The notes beneath the pieces are model-generated. The model saw only the letters and a list, made by a program, of their open reading frames with translations. It was not told the origin of the DNA and ran no database searches. Source: Deltaproteobacteria bacterium (GTDB lineage: Bacteria > Desulfobacterota > Binatia > HRBIN30 > CADEER01). From it: DNA of 64,000 nt. The stretch lies in the NCBI GenBank assembly GCA_029262455.1, contig JAJCZJ010000050.1:46894-110893 (forward strand), written 5' to 3'. How positions within the stretch are numbered: the first letter of the stretch is position 1; every line of letters starts with the position of its first letter. Positions 47,145 to 56,782 of the stretch are shown one piece after another. The position numbers and the translations under genes were made by a program.

Positions 47145-50100
47145 TCAGACGCGCAGCAGAACCCCACGCGCGGACTGCCCAGTCGCTGCCGCAACGCTTT
47201 CGCAATACAACTGCAACTGCAGGCGGTACTCCGCGAGACGCGGTTCGAGCGCAGCGTCTGTCTTGAAGTCGACAACCACCCACCCTTCATCGCCATCGCG
47301 AAAAGCCAAGTCGATGACCCCTTCAGCCATCGTCTCATCGTCGAGCCCGATGGCAACAGGGACCTCCCGGCGTAGGTTCGCGGTACCGGCATGGCTCGCA
47401 GCAGCGCGCAGTAGCGGGTGCATCAGAGCTTTCACGATGCGCGCTGTGGCTACATCGACGTACTCGCTCGCCAATCCCAAGACCGTCGCGTGCAGGCTCA
47501 CGACCGACCGTACGTCCCCTGTCGCCGCCCCAAGGTCTACCGCGGCCAAAGATGCGTGGACCAGAGTCCCGAAGGACGCGCCCAAAGCTGCATCCGTCGC
47601 GTTCGCGTCTACCGCAACGATCTCGACGGGCCACGCCGGCACGCCCACCGCGCCGTTGATCGCCAATACGGTCACGGCTTGCGGACTCAGCTCGGCCACG
47701 GAACCCTCGCTCAGTGCCGCAGCTCGATTCTTCTGCCAGGCCTCATGGGCACGGGCACCACCGGCGGCGGACACATTCGACTTGTCAGCTTCGAGAATCG
47801 ACTGCTGACGGAGCCCGACATCGTGCTCGCGATCGAGGTCGAGAATCGCCGGGTCCCACCATATAACCCCATGCTCGCCAGCCGCTGGAGCATGCTCTCC
47901 GGGCGCTACCGCGTCAGCGACATCGTAGGCACTCCCTTGCGGGCGATCCGCCACTGCGTCACCGCCGAACGGCGGACAACCCAGTGCTGCGCGCGGTGAC
48001 CGTCGGCTCTCATCGCTCGGGTACAGGCCGTCGCTAAGGGGGCTAAGCCACCCGTCCAGTTCACACCCAGGGTCGCCAACCGCAGGCACCACCAGGAGAT
48101 CACGCGCCCTGGTGGCAGCGACGTAGGCAACGCGAATCCCCTCGGCACGATCACGAGCCACCTCCTCCTCCTCGGCTTCCAGCAAATCCACGGGAGCACA
48201 CCCGCACAGCCGTTCCGCCCAAAGGCTCCGCTCGGGTTCAACATGACGGCTGGCAGAGTCACGCGAAAGGTTACAGGTCGGGTCGGCGAGAATCACAACC
48301 GGAAACTCCAATCCCTTCGCCCGATGTACCGTCATCACCCGGACGCCCTCTGTACCTTCCTCGACCGCAGGCGCTTCCTCGGCGACGCCCTGCTCGGCGT
48401 CACTTTCGAGTCGTTCGACGAAGGCACGAAACGATCGGGCTCCTCCACTTTCGAAGCGTCGCGCAACATCGATCATGCGCATACAGTTAGCCAATGCTTG
48501 CTCTCCAGTCGGCCAGATCGCCACGCCGGCATGAACACGAACGGCGGCAAGCAAACGACTGATCGTGTCCGCGACCGGTCGCCGGTTCCGCTGAAAGTGC
48601 AGCTCACGCAATATTTCGAGCGCTTGAGTGACTTCGACGTCGTCGGAGTCGAGTTCCTCAGGGGGATAGCGCCGCAGCGGGTGCAGCACCCCGATTCTCT
48701 TCCGGAACGACAGGAGAGTGTCGTCGCCAAACGCAAAAAAAGGTCCTCGCAGCGTCGCAAACAGACGCAACTCATCCTCAGGCCATTCAATCGCGCAAAC
48801 AGCGTTGCGGATCGCAAGCACCTCCTCGCGCTCGTGAAACGATCGTCCCCCGACAAGTACATGGGGAATCTGACGCACCTCCAGCGATCGAACGTAGTCG
48901 CGCGTCACATCGCGTCGAAACTGCTTGAAACGCCGAAACAAGATACAGACGTGCCGCGGTTGCAACGCAACTCGGTTATCGTTTTCTTCGACGCACCAGC
49001 CACTCTCGCGGACTAGCCAATCAACGAAAGCCCCGACCGCTTCGGGGAAGGACTCTTCGATAGCCCGATTGGTGATTTTTCCGTAGTCTGCATAAGGGCG
49101 CGGTACAGGTAGAGCGATAACCGCCGGCTGCTCAGGCGACGACAAACGTTGCCCCTCGAGCGCCACGTAGTCGGCCTGGCTACCATCGGATGCCCCCTGC
49201 ATCAGAGGGGCAAAGCAAGCGTTGACGAGCTGCTGGATCGGGCGCACAGCGCGAAAGCTCGTTCGCAGGTGCAACAGATGCCCGCCGCAATTGAGCAGCT
49301 GCCGCTTTACACCCTCGTATACCTGTACATCGGCACGTCGGAATCGGTAGATCGCTTGCTTGGGGTCGCCTACAAAGAAGAGCTTCCCGGGAACCGGCGC
49401 TACCTCTTGCCATCGACTTTCGCCTGGATCGTCGGCAGCCAACAACAACAAGATCTCCGCCTGCAACGGATCGGTATCTTGAAACTCGTCGACAAAGTAG
49501 TGGGTGAACCGCTGCTGCATGTCGCCTCGGACCTGCGCGTGGTCGCGCAACAAATTGCGCGCCCGCAGCAGCAAATCCAGGAAGTCGACCTTCCCTTCGC
49601 GCCGTTTGAGATCCTCATAAATCGCCACGACCGGCCGAAGCTCTGCCTGCAAAAGCGGCGCAAGATCGGCCTCAGAGGATTCCAGCATTGCATCCAGCTG
49701 TCGCTTGACCTCGTCGCGACGTTGCAGCACCGCCGGCCGCGGCAGGCCGTCACCGAACGGACGCCTCGGCGACCCCTTCCAGCGCCAACTCCTGACGCGG
49801 GCGAGGCTTCGCAGCTCCGCTTCGAGACTGTCGTAGTCGCGTCCTCGCACGTCCTCGCGCAGCTGGTTCTCTTCGACAAATCGCTGAATTTCTGCGGTGT
49901 TGCGCGCTAGGTAGTCTTCCGACCAGCTCGCCCGGTCTGTGAGATCTCCCACCTCCCTGAGCGCTTTCAGGACCTCGTCGATCGCCGCGCTTCGGGCGAA
50001 CTCAACGCGACGCCATGGCGCATCGAAGTCCCGATGATCGACGATACACCCGACGGCGCTACGCAGCGCCGCACGAGGTGTTTCACCTCCCACAAACCGC

Positions 50101-50591
50101 GCCCGGCGCCGCAGGATGCGGCGAACACCCGGAGGTGGCTCTTCGAGCACGCCGCCAAACCAGACGTCGAAAGCCCGATCCAGTAAGCGCTGGGATTCAT
50201 CCTCGGCACAAACTCCGAACAATGGATCGAGACCCGCTTCAATCGGTCGTTCGCGCAGCAGATCCGCGCAGAAGGCATGAATGGTCCCGACCCGAGCTAG
50301 CTCCAGTTGCGCCACCGCATCATCCAGTAACGCTGACGGGCGTTCCGCACGCTCATTCTCAATCGCCGATCGCAAGCGCAGCTTCATCTCGCCGGCCGCC
50401 TTCTCGGTGAAGGTCACGGCGACGATTTCTTGTAACGCCGCCCGGCCAGCTGCCAGAAGCCCAACGATGCGCTCAATCAATACCCTGGTTTTTCCCGTTC
50501 CAGCCGAAGCCTCGACGAACAGGGTCCGGCCAAAGTCCTCCCCTATGCAGCGGCGCGCCTCAGCGTCGGCCATTGGATGCTCACCCATCAC
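47145..50591 (-). CDS. addA: AddA-like helicase-nuclease subunit
   Basis: A 1148-residue UvrD-type helicase with a C-terminal RecB-family nuclease. Walker A (ASAGTGKTR) lies near residue 29, VAVTFTEKAAGEMK near 59, FVDEFQDTDP in the middle and MTVHRAKGLEFPVVIL near 760. The nuclease signature GVIDLAFRD...VVVDFKT is near 1090. With AddB it processes double-strand breaks for recombination. The start may be ATG 50591 or the ATG six codons later. It follows addB by 54 bases. Confidence 0.88.
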   Translation of the reverse strand: MMGEHPMADAEARRCIGEDFGRTLFVEASAGTGKTRVLIERIVGLLAAGRAALQEIVAVTFTEKAAGEMKLRLRSAIENERAERPSALLDDAVAQLELARVGTIHAFCADLLRERPIEAGLDPLFGVCAEDESQRLLDRAFDVWFGGVLEEPPPGVRRILRRRARFVGGETPRAALRSAVGCIVDHRDFDAPWRRVEFARSAAIDEVLKALREVGDLTDRASWSEDYLARNTAEIQRFVEENQLREDVRGRDYDSLEAELRSLARVRSWRWKGSPRRPFGDGLPRPAVLQRRDEVKRQLDAMLESSEADLAPLLQAELRPVVAIYEDLKRREGKVDFLDLLLRARNLLRDHAQVRGDMQQRFTHYFVDEFQDTDPLQAEILLLLAADDPGESRWQEVAPVPGKLFFVGDPKQAIYRFRRADVQVYEGVKRQLLNCGGHLLHLRTSFRAVRPIQQLVNACFAPLMQGASDGSQADYVALEGQRLSSPEQPAVIALPVPRPYADYGKITNRAIEESFPEAVGAFVDWLVRESGWCVEENDNRVALQPRHVCILFRRFKQFRRDVTRDYVRSLEVRQIPHVLVGGRSFHEREEVLAIRNAVCAIEWPEDELRLFATLRGPFFAFGDDTLLSFRKRIGVLHPLRRYPPEELDSDDVEVTQALEILRELHFQRNRRPVADTISRLLAAVRVHAGVAIWPTGEQALANCMRMIDVARRFESGGARSFRAFVERLESDAEQGVAEEAPAVEEGTEGVRVMTVHRAKGLEFPVVILADPTCNLSRDSASRHVEPERSLWAERLCGCAPVDLLEAEEEEVARDRAEGIRVAYVAATRARDLLVVPAVGDPGCELDGWLSPLSDGLYPSDESRRSPRAALGCPPFGGDAVADRPQGSAYDVADAVAPGEHAPAAGEHGVIWWDPAILDLDREHDVGLRQQSILEADKSNVSAAGGARAHEAWQKNRAAALSEGSVAELSPQAVTVLAINGAVGVPAWPVEIVAVDANATDAALGASFGTLVHASLAAVDLGAATGDVRSVVSLHATVLGLASEYVDVATARIVKALMHPLLRAAASHAGTANLRREVPVAIGLDDETMAEGVIDLAFRDGDEGWVVVDFKTDAALEPRLAEYRLQLQLYCESVAAATGQSARGVLLRV

Positions 50592-50645
50592 TCTTCAACC
50601 CGTTGGCTCCGCCCTACCTCAAGTGCGTCAATCAATCCCATCACT

Positions 50646-53600
50646 TCACGGAAGCGAGCGAAGGTACTCCAGCCGGTCGACTCCACGTCGCGGCTTGCGC
50701 GCCGTGCGAGTCTCCTCATAAGGCCCGCACACCACCTGATAATCGCACCACTCACACGCCCCGCGGGATGGACGCGCGGGAAGGAAAGGAGTCTCGAGTG
50801 CTTCGCCAACAACCCTGGCCACCTCAAGCGCGGACTGTCGCGCGCTCTTGTCCAGGGCGATCTCCCGCTCTTCAAATGATCCAGCGGAGGTACAGTAATA
50901 GAGGCGTCCGCCATCAACAAGAGCATCCGGATACAGTCGCTCAAGAGCCAGGGCGTACAACACCGGCTGCAGTCCGGTCCCTCCCGCGATCACCCCACGA
51001 GCCGGCATCCGCGCCTTTCCAGTCTTATGATCCGTGGCCCGCAAGCGGCCGTCCGCGCGGCGCTCGACCAGATCGATCGAACCACGCAAGTGAATCCCGC
51101 ACTCGAGTCGTGCCGGATCTTCCACGGAGTCGGCGTCTCGCCCCTCCTGTTGCTCAAGGCCAAACGCCAGCTCAAAGCGCCAGGGCACGTATCCGCTTTC
51201 ATCGATACTGCAAAGCCGCAACCACTCACGCATGTCGGCTCGGATGTTTTCGACGCTATCGAGCCACACTCGCTCGATCCGCGGGAGCAGCTGATCACGT
51301 AGCAGCGCGGCCTGCTCATCGAGACAGGCATCGAGAATATCTCGTACCATCGCAAGGTTCTCCGAATCGATCGGTAGCAAGTCCTCGGCACGGAGACGGC
51401 TGAGCAGGGCAAACTGCGTTTCGTGCACGAGACTGCCACGCCGCAACGGATCGAGATCCTCGACGACATCGGCGACCTCGCGCGGCGCCAATCGATGGAC
51501 CGCGTACAGGAAGAACTGGTACGGACACGCCGCATATTTTTCGAGGGCCGTCGGCGAGAAGCTTCGCGCTTCCAGGCGGTGGGCCGTCATGACGTTCCGG
51601 GCCGCTTCGGATGGGCGCACCAACCCGTCAGCCACTGTCCAGCTGCGCAGCCAACGACGCGCACGAAAGCGCAACGCTCGGCCCAAGTGCGGATTGGCCG
51701 TCAGCAAGTACCGAGCAGCCCCGACCTTCTCCTCTTCATCCCGTGAGCGCAGATTCTCCAATAGGGCCAGGTCGTGCTCCGCTTCGTCGATCGCATTTTC
51801 AGGGCGCGCCGGCGCTGGCCACCCAACTCGCGCTTCCGAGGCGCGCTCCGCCCGCGACGACAACTCGTCAAAAGTTGGCAACCGCCCCTCGGCCGCGCGC
51901 AGTGCCTCCAGTGCATAGAAGGACGGCACACGTGGACGGCCCTGGCTCAGATCGAGACGCGGGTAGGATAACACCACACGACGACATGCGGCGCCCGCAG
52001 CGGTCTGCAAGAGATACCTCTCCTCCGACAGCCGATCTTCGTTTGTCGCAAGCGCCGCCGAGATCTCTCGTCGCGCTGAGTCCAGCAGAATCGGATCCTC
52101 GGCAATCTTGCGCGGAAACATTCGCTCAGCCAATCCTGGCACGAAGACGACGTCGAATGTCAGACCGCGCAGAGCCTCGATCGGTGCGACAAGCACACGG
52201 CCATAGCGACTGCCCGTCGGCGCTACAGCGACAGCCAACAAACGCCGCGCCAGCACCAGCCGCACTTCTTCGAGCCGCACAGGGCCAATCGGGGCTAAGG
52301 GCTCCAGTTCGGCGAGGAGAGCAAGCACCGATTCTGGGCATTTCAAAGCCGTCGCCGCCAACTCCCGCAAACGATCCAACCACTCCCGCCACGTCGACTC
52401 TTCCGGCCAAGCGCTCAACCGCTCGACCAACGGCAGGGCAAAGTTGCGCAAGTCGCGAAGGGCTCCCAAATCGGCGGCGATCCGATCCCGTGCCGGATCA
52501 TCGACGTCAGTACAAGCCGCCAGCTCGACTTCCAGTCGTCCCTTTGCTCCATCGAGGCGACGGCGCCACCGATCGATCCCACCGATTACCGCTGCATCCG
52601 ACAATAGGCGCTCCCAACGTCGCGGCGTCCGTAGATTCCCCGCCAGGGCGGCGTGATCCGCGGGTTCATCGACTACAATTTCCTCAGCAACTTCCGACAC
52701 AGATGATTGCGCCAAAGCGACCGGAAGCAGCTCGCTCGACGGAACAATCGAGTTCCTAGCAACCGCCGCATCCGAGGAGCCGACACCCGGAACTTGAGCA
52801 AGCGAGACATACTCGGCAAAGCGGTGCGTCGACAAGCCTTCCAACGCGCAGTCGAGCAACGCCACAAACGCCCGCCCGGCTGGATGGGGACGTGCAACCC
52901 CACGGGCGTAAAACACTGGGACCCCAGCACGGCCCAGCGCCTCTTCGAGATGGGGTACGTACTCTTCTGCCGAGCGCAACGCGATCGCGATACGGTCAAA
53001 TCGAACTCCACTTCGTGCCAATTCGTGCGAACGGCGCGCGATCTCCACGCATTCACGTGCTTCCCCCGGCGCCGACAAGATTGCGACCGATTCATCACCC
53101 ATCGCCTCGCTCACCTGCGCTTGACCGAACAAGTTGCGCTGAAGCCTGTTCAGCGCAACGTCGCCAGACGTCTCAGCTAGCCGTCTGGATTCCCGGACTT
53201 CGAGAGTCGCCGCCAGCCGCTCCGTCGCATGGTCATCCGCAGCGGGCGCCGTTGCCAGGACCTGGCTCGACCGCTTGCCAAGAGCCCCAACGAGACGACT
53301 CTCACGCAGATTTGAAGCACGTACGTCAAGCAGTAACACTGCGATCTTGAGCCACGGGTGATTGAAGCCCGCGTCTGAGATCAGATCCGCAGCGGTTTCC
53401 AGGACACCGGGGCGGTCGATCAAGCCGGATGCGGTCAGCTCGGCCGCGTAGGACTCCAAGACCGTGGCCAACGCAGGCGCAACCTCGCGTAGGAGGTCAG
53501 TCGGTACTGCACTGTGTCGCAGCTCTTGGACCGTTGCCGAGAGTGCTCGCGCCAACCCCGGCCCGCCGGCGACTGCGCCCAACTCGCCAAGCCGATTCTC

Positions 53601-53939
53601 CTGCCTCAGCTGGTGCAAGACCCGGGCCGTCAGAGCTTCTGCTGCCGCCGAACCGATCGGCGCCAGCCCGCGACGCGCAAGTTCGGGGAGGGCCAGCTCA
53701 GTCGCAAGCTGCGGAAGCGTCGTCCTCACCCAACCGAACGAGCTCCCCGTCACACGGGTAGCGCGCCGGACCAAATCATCCGCGGCGAGCCGACTCGCCC
53801 CTACGACCAACACTTGCGACGATCTCCCTCGCGAGATGAGCCAATCCTGGGCCGCCGCGAGCCGACTACCAGCATCGTTGCTGGTGACCAGTTCGCAACG
53901 CCCTTCAGCGACCGAGGGAGTGGAGCGCTCGCGTGACAT
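50646..53939 (-). CDS. addB: AddB-like PD-(D/E)XK nuclease subunit
   Basis: A 1097-residue protein with the AddB layout: an N-terminal helicase-like region without an obvious Walker A lysine (the expected place reads VTSNDAGSRLAA), middle helicase-like motifs (VVFVPGLAERMFPR near 600), and a C-terminal nuclease with the iron-staple cysteines (EKYAACPYQFF, then CEWC and C near 1070) and GSIDLVERR...ATDHKTGK. It forms the AddAB complex with the downstream gene. The missing Walker A fits AddB proteins where only AddA is an active motor. Confidence 0.85.
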   Translation of the reverse strand: MSRERSTPSVAEGRCELVTSNDAGSRLAAAQDWLISRGRSSQVLVVGASRLAADDLVRRATRVTGSSFGWVRTTLPQLATELALPELARRGLAPIGSAAAEALTARVLHQLRQENRLGELGAVAGGPGLARALSATVQELRHSAVPTDLLREVAPALATVLESYAAELTASGLIDRPGVLETAADLISDAGFNHPWLKIAVLLLDVRASNLRESRLVGALGKRSSQVLATAPAADDHATERLAATLEVRESRRLAETSGDVALNRLQRNLFGQAQVSEAMGDESVAILSAPGEARECVEIARRSHELARSGVRFDRIAIALRSAEEYVPHLEEALGRAGVPVFYARGVARPHPAGRAFVALLDCALEGLSTHRFAEYVSLAQVPGVGSSDAAVARNSIVPSSELLPVALAQSSVSEVAEEIVVDEPADHAALAGNLRTPRRWERLLSDAAVIGGIDRWRRRLDGAKGRLEVELAACTDVDDPARDRIAADLGALRDLRNFALPLVERLSAWPEESTWREWLDRLRELAATALKCPESVLALLAELEPLAPIGPVRLEEVRLVLARRLLAVAVAPTGSRYGRVLVAPIEALRGLTFDVVFVPGLAERMFPRKIAEDPILLDSARREISAALATNEDRLSEERYLLQTAAGAACRRVVLSYPRLDLSQGRPRVPSFYALEALRAAEGRLPTFDELSSRAERASEARVGWPAPARPENAIDEAEHDLALLENLRSRDEEEKVGAARYLLTANPHLGRALRFRARRWLRSWTVADGLVRPSEAARNVMTAHRLEARSFSPTALEKYAACPYQFFLYAVHRLAPREVADVVEDLDPLRRGSLVHETQFALLSRLRAEDLLPIDSENLAMVRDILDACLDEQAALLRDQLLPRIERVWLDSVENIRADMREWLRLCSIDESGYVPWRFELAFGLEQQEGRDADSVEDPARLECGIHLRGSIDLVERRADGRLRATDHKTGKARMPARGVIAGGTGLQPVLYALALERLYPDALVDGGRLYYCTSAGSFEEREIALDKSARQSALEVARVVGEALETPFLPARPSRGACEWCDYQVVCGPYEETRTARKPRRGVDRLEYLRSLP

Positions 53940-54043
53940 TACCCGACCTTCGTCCGAATCCGCAAATCAATGCAAGGCATTCAAACGATCGGGCCCCAGG
54001 GTAGGCCTTGAACATCGCGCCGGTCTGGTAAAAAGAGGATGCT

Positions 54044-55012
54044 ATGAGACACCTACGGATGCCCCTACTTCTATTGATTTGTTTCAACACGGCGATCGTC
54101 GGCGCGACCACGGCAGTCCCAGAAGACCCCTATCTTCTCAAAATTGACGTCCGACCTTGGATCGAAGCACTGCGCACCGACGATCTGTTCGAAGTAGACC
54201 CCGCGATCGATGCGCTCGCCGCTCTCGGAGATCGAGCAATCCCCGCACTGACACACGCCTTGCGCAACGAAGCAAAGCAGGCGCGGATCAACCTCGTCGA
54301 GGTCCTGCGTGACATACGCACGCCCGCGACCGCCGTCGCCCTGACAGAGGCGGCGCGCGACACCGAAGCAGAAGTGCGCGCGGACGCCGTCGAGGCACTC
54401 GGAAAACTGGGACACAAGTCCGGTCAAGCGGCGATCGAAGCGGCGCTTGATGACCCCAACCCGAAGGTATCCACGGTGGCGGCTCGCTCGTGCCACCGAC
54501 TCTGCACATCGCCCAAGGCTCTGCGGCGATTGGTCGAAATGTCGATCTCGCAGGCGCCCCGCGGGCGAGCCGGTGCCGCGATGTCCAGCCTCAAACGGTT
54601 GCGCCGAGATCGTCACGTGAGCGACCTGATCAAGCAGCACGTCAAAGAAGTCGTCGAGCCGGTTTTGCTCGACACCGGCGCCGGCAACCGAAAGCACGCA
54701 GCACTGGTCGCCGCGACGTCAGGCCTGCCGGCGTCCATTTCCGTGTTGAATGACTGCGCCACGGACAAGGCAAACCCGCTACTCGCCGTAGAGTGCGTCC
54801 AGGCGCTTGGCGAATCCGGCAGCAGGCAAGCCGTCGCTCCACTCGTAGAGCTGACCAAGAGTGAGATCCCCCACCTACCGCCTGCCGCATGCCGCTCCTT
54901 AATCATCCTCGCCCGCACCGTCGAGACGGCTCGTCCTGGAGCAGCCGAATGCAAAGCGCGGCGCCAGGCCAAAGCGGCCGAACGAAAACGCAAACGGGAA
55001 GCCCAGCGGTGA
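54044..55012 (+). CDS. HEAT-repeat protein with signal peptide
   Basis: A 322-residue protein whose first 22 residues form a signal peptide. At least six helix pairs follow the HEAT pattern, each with an Asp-Ala-V-ALG or similar start (IDALAALGDRAIPALTHAL, ADAVEALGKLGHKSGQ), and it ends in a Lys/Arg-rich helix. It is likely a periplasmic protein-binding scaffold. GAGGAT precedes the ATG. The gene at 58220 encodes a related, shorter lipoprotein. Confidence 0.8.
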   Translation: MRHLRMPLLLLICFNTAIVGATTAVPEDPYLLKIDVRPWIEALRTDDLFEVDPAIDALAALGDRAIPALTHALRNEAKQARINLVEVLRDIRTPATAVALTEAARDTEAEVRADAVEALGKLGHKSGQAAIEAALDDPNPKVSTVAARSCHRLCTSPKALRRLVEMSISQAPRGRAGAAMSSLKRLRRDRHVSDLIKQHVKEVVEPVLLDTGAGNRKHAALVAATSGLPASISVLNDCATDKANPLLAVECVQALGESGSRQAVAPLVELTKSEIPHLPPAACRSLIILARTVETARPGAAECKARRQAKAAERKRKREAQR

Positions 55013-55068
55013 GAGCGAAAGCGGCCCTCCCCTTTTCCTCGGTCACTCAATCAAGATAGTTTCACAAC

Positions 55069-56142
55069 ATGCCAGCAACGCGAGAAATCGAGTCGGCACC
55101 TATCTTCACCAACGAAGCCGCCGACGCGCTACCCCTGATCGTGCAACCCGCCGGGACGGCCACACAATCGACCGAGGTGCTCTGCCCATGGCTCAGAGAC
55201 AACACCGAGTGGGTGCAGGAGAAGCTCACTCACAACGGCGCACTGCTCTTTCGCGGCTTCGACATTTCGACGCCGCGCGACTTTGAGGCGCTGGCTCGCG
55301 CCATCGATGACGATTTAAAGAACGAGTACCTCGGCACTTCTCCACGAGACGGCCTGACCGACTACGTCTTCTCGGCAAGCGAGCTACCCAGCTACTACCC
55401 AATCCCCCAGCACTGTGAGATGAGCTTCACCGCCAGCCCGCCACGCCGGGTGTTCTTCTGCTGTCTGGAGGAACCCGCGGAGGGCAGCGGAGAAACCCCC
55501 TTGGTCGACTTTCGCAAGGTTTATGCCGACCTCGACCCGGAGGTTCGCCAACGCTTCGAAGACGGCGGCGTTCGCATCGTCCGCAACTACAGCGGCCCCA
55601 AAAATCAAAGCAGGTTCGACCTCTGGCAGCTCAAAGGCTGGCACGAAATGTTCCTGACCGAGGATCGCGAAGCCGTCGACGCTCAGTGCCGTCGCGAAGG
55701 CTTCGAGCCGATCTGGGGCGAAAACGAAAGTCTGCGGCTGATCAGTACACAACCCGCAAGCCGCAAGCACCCGGTTACCGGCGAGACCGCTTGGCACAAT
55801 CACACGCAGGTTTTCCACTTGTCGGTCGCCACCGGCGAATACAAGCGAATCTATCAACTCCGACCGACAATGCGGAATTGGCTGCTGCTGCAATTCGCCC
55901 GCGTCATGACCTCGATCAAGAGGGCCAGGAGCGCGAGCGACGAACACGCCATGCACTGTACGCATCTCGACGGTAGCGAGATCTCCGACGCCGATATGGA
56001 ACACGTCCGCGACACCATTTGGAAAAACATCAAAATCGTCCCGTGGCGAAAAGGCGACGTCGTCGCGATCGACAACCACTCTGTGGCCCACGGACGCCTT
56101 CCCTACCAAGGACGACGCCGCATAGCTGTCTGTTGGGCCTGA
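55069..56142 (+). CDS. TauD/TfdA family 2-oxoglutarate oxygenase
   Basis: A 357-residue Fe(II)/2OG-dependent oxygenase. The HxE form of the facial triad appears as His115-x-Glu117 (PQHCEMSF) with a distal His near 341 (HSVAHGR) and Arg near 350 for 2OG. GALLFRGFDI near 57 and FADL-type TPLVDFRKVYADL near 141 match the family. Similar proteins hydroxylate amino-acid or organic acid substrates or start sulfonate breakdown; the substrate here is open. The hydrolase gene starts 4 bases after its stop. Confidence 0.85.
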   Translation: MPATREIESAPIFTNEAADALPLIVQPAGTATQSTEVLCPWLRDNTEWVQEKLTHNGALLFRGFDISTPRDFEALARAIDDDLKNEYLGTSPRDGLTDYVFSASELPSYYPIPQHCEMSFTASPPRRVFFCCLEEPAEGSGETPLVDFRKVYADLDPEVRQRFEDGGVRIVRNYSGPKNQSRFDLWQLKGWHEMFLTEDREAVDAQCRREGFEPIWGENESLRLISTQPASRKHPVTGETAWHNHTQVFHLSVATGEYKRIYQLRPTMRNWLLLQFARVMTSIKRARSASDEHAMHCTHLDGSEISDADMEHVRDTIWKNIKIVPWRKGDVVAIDNHSVAHGRLPYQGRRRIAVCWA

Positions 56143-56146
56143 CGTT

Positions 56147-56782
56147 GTGTCATTCGTCGGCAGAATTGAAATTCCGGCTTCGCACGGACAACTCGAAGGC
56201 ATCTACCGCCCGTCGCGAGGCGATGCGGAAAAAGTCGCACTACTCCTTCACCCTCACCCACAACACGGCGGCACAATGCACAACAAGGTCATCTTTCGCA
56301 GCGCAAAGGCGCTCGAAGAGATCGGCTTCGAGACCCTCCGCTTCAACTACCGAGGTGTCGGCAACAGCACCGGAACCTACGACGACGGACTGGGCGAAAC
56401 CGACGATGCCGAAGCGGCACTATCCTACCTGCGCAAGCACCAACCGCACGCAACCCATGTCCTCGTGCTCGGCTTCTCCTTCGGCGCTGGCATCGCGTTC
56501 GCACTCGCAAAGCGCGCGTCATCGATCAACCGCGTCATCTCGGTCGGCACTCCGGACTATGCGCTCGACAAGGCGACGCCGGAGGCACTCGCCAAGGCTG
56601 CGTTCATCCATGGCGAAGACGACACTGTCGCGCCGTTGGCCGCGATCCGCACCGGGCTCGCCGCTGCCAGGTCAATCGCCCCGCTATCCGTCGTGAGCCA
56701 TGCGGACCACTTCTTCACAGGCCGGCTAACGGAACTCCAGGAAGCCGTCGAGAACGCCGCTAGCTCCGATCAACGCGGCTAG
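56147..56782 (+). CDS. Alpha/beta hydrolase
   Basis: A 211-residue compact alpha/beta hydrolase beginning at GTG 56147, 4 bases after the oxygenase stop. The HPHPQHGGTMHN segment near 33 is the oxyanion region typical of the COG2945-like group, the nucleophile elbow is GFSFGAG near 115, the acid is in HGEDDTVAP near 168, and the His in SHADHFF near 193. The overlap of its end with the convergent oxidoreductase gene is 23 bases. Substrate unknown. Confidence 0.82.
   Translation: MSFVGRIEIPASHGQLEGIYRPSRGDAEKVALLLHPHPQHGGTMHNKVIFRSAKALEEIGFETLRFNYRGVGNSTGTYDDGLGETDDAEAALSYLRKHQPHATHVLVLGFSFGAGIAFALAKRASSINRVISVGTPDYALDKATPEALAKAAFIHGEDDTVAPLAAIRTGLAAARSIAPLSVVSHADHFFTGRLTELQEAVENAASSDQRG

Noticed and set aside
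51611..52759. Open frame of 382 codons antisense to addB
   Set aside because: Arg/Pro/Ser-rich shadow of a GC-rich gene; no start context or family match.
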